DNA of 6,790 bases. Source: CAYLMG01 sp964568365 (GTDB lineage: Bacteria > Planctomycetota > Phycisphaerae > Sedimentisphaerales > Anaerobacaceae). The position numbers and the translations under genes were made by a program. Below the pieces are notes generated by a model. It saw only the letters and a program-made list of their open reading frames with translations. It made no database searches and was not told where the DNA came from. The stretch's first letter is position 1. The number at the start of each line of letters is the position of its first letter. The DNA lies in assembly GCA_964568365.1 (NCBI GenBank), contig CAZMQF010000137.1, forward strand, positions 1 through 6,790, read 5' to 3'. Below, piece after piece: positions 5,869 through 6,790 of the stretch.

Positions 5869-6543
5869 TTATTCTTCTTTATAATTTGCCAGATAACAGC
5901 CAAGTTCAAATTCAGTAGACTCTAATTTTTCTTCATCGATAGTACCGCCTGCCTTAGCTTTTTTGTTTCTCGAAAAGAATGGTATAACCTGACAAAAATA
6001 TGGCGAATCCTCTAATTTGCAAATAAGCTCGGCGACATCACTTCCATCTGCGGCGATACCGCTTATCAAGACAGTGAATCTAACATCACCGAATAATATG
6101 ACTTCATTACTGCCTCTCCTCGTCCGAGCCGTTCTTAATCCCGCTGATGCAGTTTTTCCAGTCGGTCGGCTCTTAAATTGTTCCGAATCAAATTTGACCT
6201 TTTTAAGCACAATATCTTTATCAATTAAAAAGCTTAACTCTGCAAGCACACCTGGAACATCTATTCGGGAATCTATTTCTTTAAGAATATCGACCTTTTT
6301 CTTCAGGATCGCCGCAGTCTCTTTCATCTCGGAAAATGAACGTACATCATTTTTCAATTCTCTATGGCGGCTCTGCAGTCTATTGAGTCCGGCTTCGGCT
6401 TTCGAGACTATGAACTTTGTATGGAAGCCCCACACGAGCATAACCATAAGTATGCAGCCCAAAGCAAAACATTCCGCTCGGTAGCCCATCCGCCTTTGCT
6501 GGTTCTTCTTATACCATTGTGGAAGAAGATCAATATCGTTCAT
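5869..6543 (-). CDS. pilN: Type IV pilus inner-membrane protein PilN (divergent)
   Basis: Starting at ATG 6543 gives 224 residues beginning MNDIDLLPQWY, the short cytoplasmic motif (consensus INLLP) that inserts into PilM. A TTG at 6549 would add two residues, but the AGG at 6552-6554 is 8 nt from the ATG and only 2 nt from the TTG, so the ATG is preferred. A membrane helix (~24-44) is followed by a coiled coil (~47-90) and a periplasmic domain with the PilN-like opening IDVPGVLAELSFLIDKDIVLKKV cut here as residues 94-116. Two stretches are unusual: a basic, low-complexity insert (~122-146, rich in K, R, T, S, G) and a second basic segment (~191-200). They make the protein longer than typical PilN (~180-200 residues). 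PilN pairs with PilO and connects the cytoplasmic PilM ring to the periplasmic scaffold. The 40-nt spacing after pilM and 12-nt spacing before pilO fit an operon. Confidence 0.85.
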   Translation of the reverse strand: MNDIDLLPQWYKKNQQRRMGYRAECFALGCILMVMLVWGFHTKFIVSKAEAGLNRLQSRHRELKNDVRSFSEMKETAAILKKKVDILKEIDSRIDVPGVLAELSFLIDKDIVLKKVKFDSEQFKSRPTGKTASAGLRTARTRRGSNEVILFGDVRFTVLISGIAADGSDVAELICKLEDSPYFCQVIPFFSRNKKAKAGGTIDEEKLESTEFELGCYLANYKEE

Positions 6544-6551
6544 AAACAAAA

Positions 6552-6555
6552 CCTA
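6552..6555 (-). promoter_or_regulatory. Ribosome binding site deciding the pilN start
   Basis: The coding strand reads TAGG, a minimal Shine-Dalgarno core, 8 nt before ATG 6543. It is too close (2 nt) to the alternative TTG at 6549, so it supports the ATG start that places DIDLLP at the very N-terminus. Confidence 0.5.
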
Positions 6556-6583
6556 AAACTAAATATAACTTGATATACAGCGC

Positions 6584-6790
6584 CTATTTTTTAACCTTTA
6601 TCCTGATACTTTCACCGTGTTCCCATTTTTTCAGGCCCAGTCCCACGGCAACAGCCCATTCACAAAGCAATCCACGCCTGTCGCCATTAAAGTTTACTTT
6701 CGTTATATCAATGCCATTAAAAGGCTCGGCTACTTCGACCGAAAGTGCCATCTGCCGTCTCAATACATTAAGCAAAATATTTTCGTATGC
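6584..6790 (-). CDS. pilM: C-terminal end of PilM, 5' part outside the window
   Basis: Only the last 68 codons and the TAG stop (6584-6586) are present; the frame is open to the window edge, so the apparent internal start at TTG 6775 is not a real start. Residues resembling the PilM C-terminus are visible: LSVEVAEPFNGIDITKVNF, in which V-E-V-A-x-P-F is typical, followed by the helix WAVAVGLGLKKW, matching the conserved A-V-A-V-G-L-A-L-R. PilM is a cytoplasmic actin-like ATP-binding protein that binds the N-terminus of PilN and bridges the extension/retraction motors to the inner-membrane scaffold. The ATP-binding part is upstream of the window. The tail after the helix (EHGESIRIKVKK) is short and basic. 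The following gene is pilN, the expected order. Confidence 0.85.
   Translation of the reverse strand, partial: AYENILLNVLRRQMALSVEVAEPFNGIDITKVNFNGDRRGLLCEWAVAVGLGLKKWEHGESIRIKVKK

Noticed and set aside
6017..6484. Plus-strand open frame of 155 codons opposite pilN
   Set aside because: It is antisense to pilN and Ser/Leu-rich, as expected from the reverse of charged coiled-coil codons; it has no recognisable motif.
2895..6790. Type II secretion system (GspC/D/L/M) as the identity of the cluster
   Set aside because: The PilM-like C-terminus, the N-terminal DIDLLP motif of PilN, and the M-N-O-P-Q gene order fit a type IV pilus better; only the TM-anchored PilP resembles the secretion system.

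Overview
The window carries eight genes, all on the minus strand and closely spaced, so they are transcribed from high to low coordinates. They read as one type IV pilus (T4P) assembly operon running into a signalling cassette. In transcription order these are: the 3' end of pilM (6790-6584), pilN, pilO, a pilP-like gene, a pilQ-type secretin, a membrane histidine kinase, a stand-alone CheY-like receiver, and the 5' end of a GAF-domain protein that leaves the window at base 1. The plus strand has no convincing gene. I saw no rRNA, tRNA, CRISPR array, insertion sequence or phage feature.

The secretin, together with the inner-membrane PilM/N/O/P scaffold, indicates a diderm (two-membrane) bacterium. 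The moderately low GC, the short secretin with a C-terminal TPR, the divergent PilN and PilP, and the coupling of pilMNOPQ to a PAS histidine kinase, a single receiver and a GAF protein remind me of Planctomycetota (Phycisphaerae/Sedimentisphaerales-like). That assignment is from memory of protein style, not from a search, and is only moderately secure.

Region 6790-4682 encodes the inner-membrane alignment complex. PilM is a cytoplasmic actin-like protein that binds the N-terminal DIDLLP motif of PilN. PilN and PilO are single-pass proteins that pair through coiled coils. The PilP-like protein spans the periplasm toward the secretin. Junctions here are 40, 12 and 8 nt. Region 4681-4614 is a 68-nt gap with a perfect 10-bp hairpin just ahead of a strong ribosome binding site for the secretin. 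Region 4613-2895 is the outer-membrane secretin, with N0, N1 and secretin domains plus a TPR tail and no AMIN domains.

Region 2863-1 is the regulatory half. The kinase has two adjacent membrane segments, a coiled coil, PAS, HisKA and HATPase. The receiver has all phosphorylation residues but no output domain. The last gene starts with an unassigned sensory-looking domain, then a coiled coil and a GAF domain; its effector domain lies outside the window. The likely logic is that the kinase phosphorylates the receiver and/or downstream partners to tune pilus function, but nothing in the window shows the output directly. No gap exceeds 70 nt, so there is no long unexplained stretch, and I could not defend an internal promoter or intrinsic terminator.
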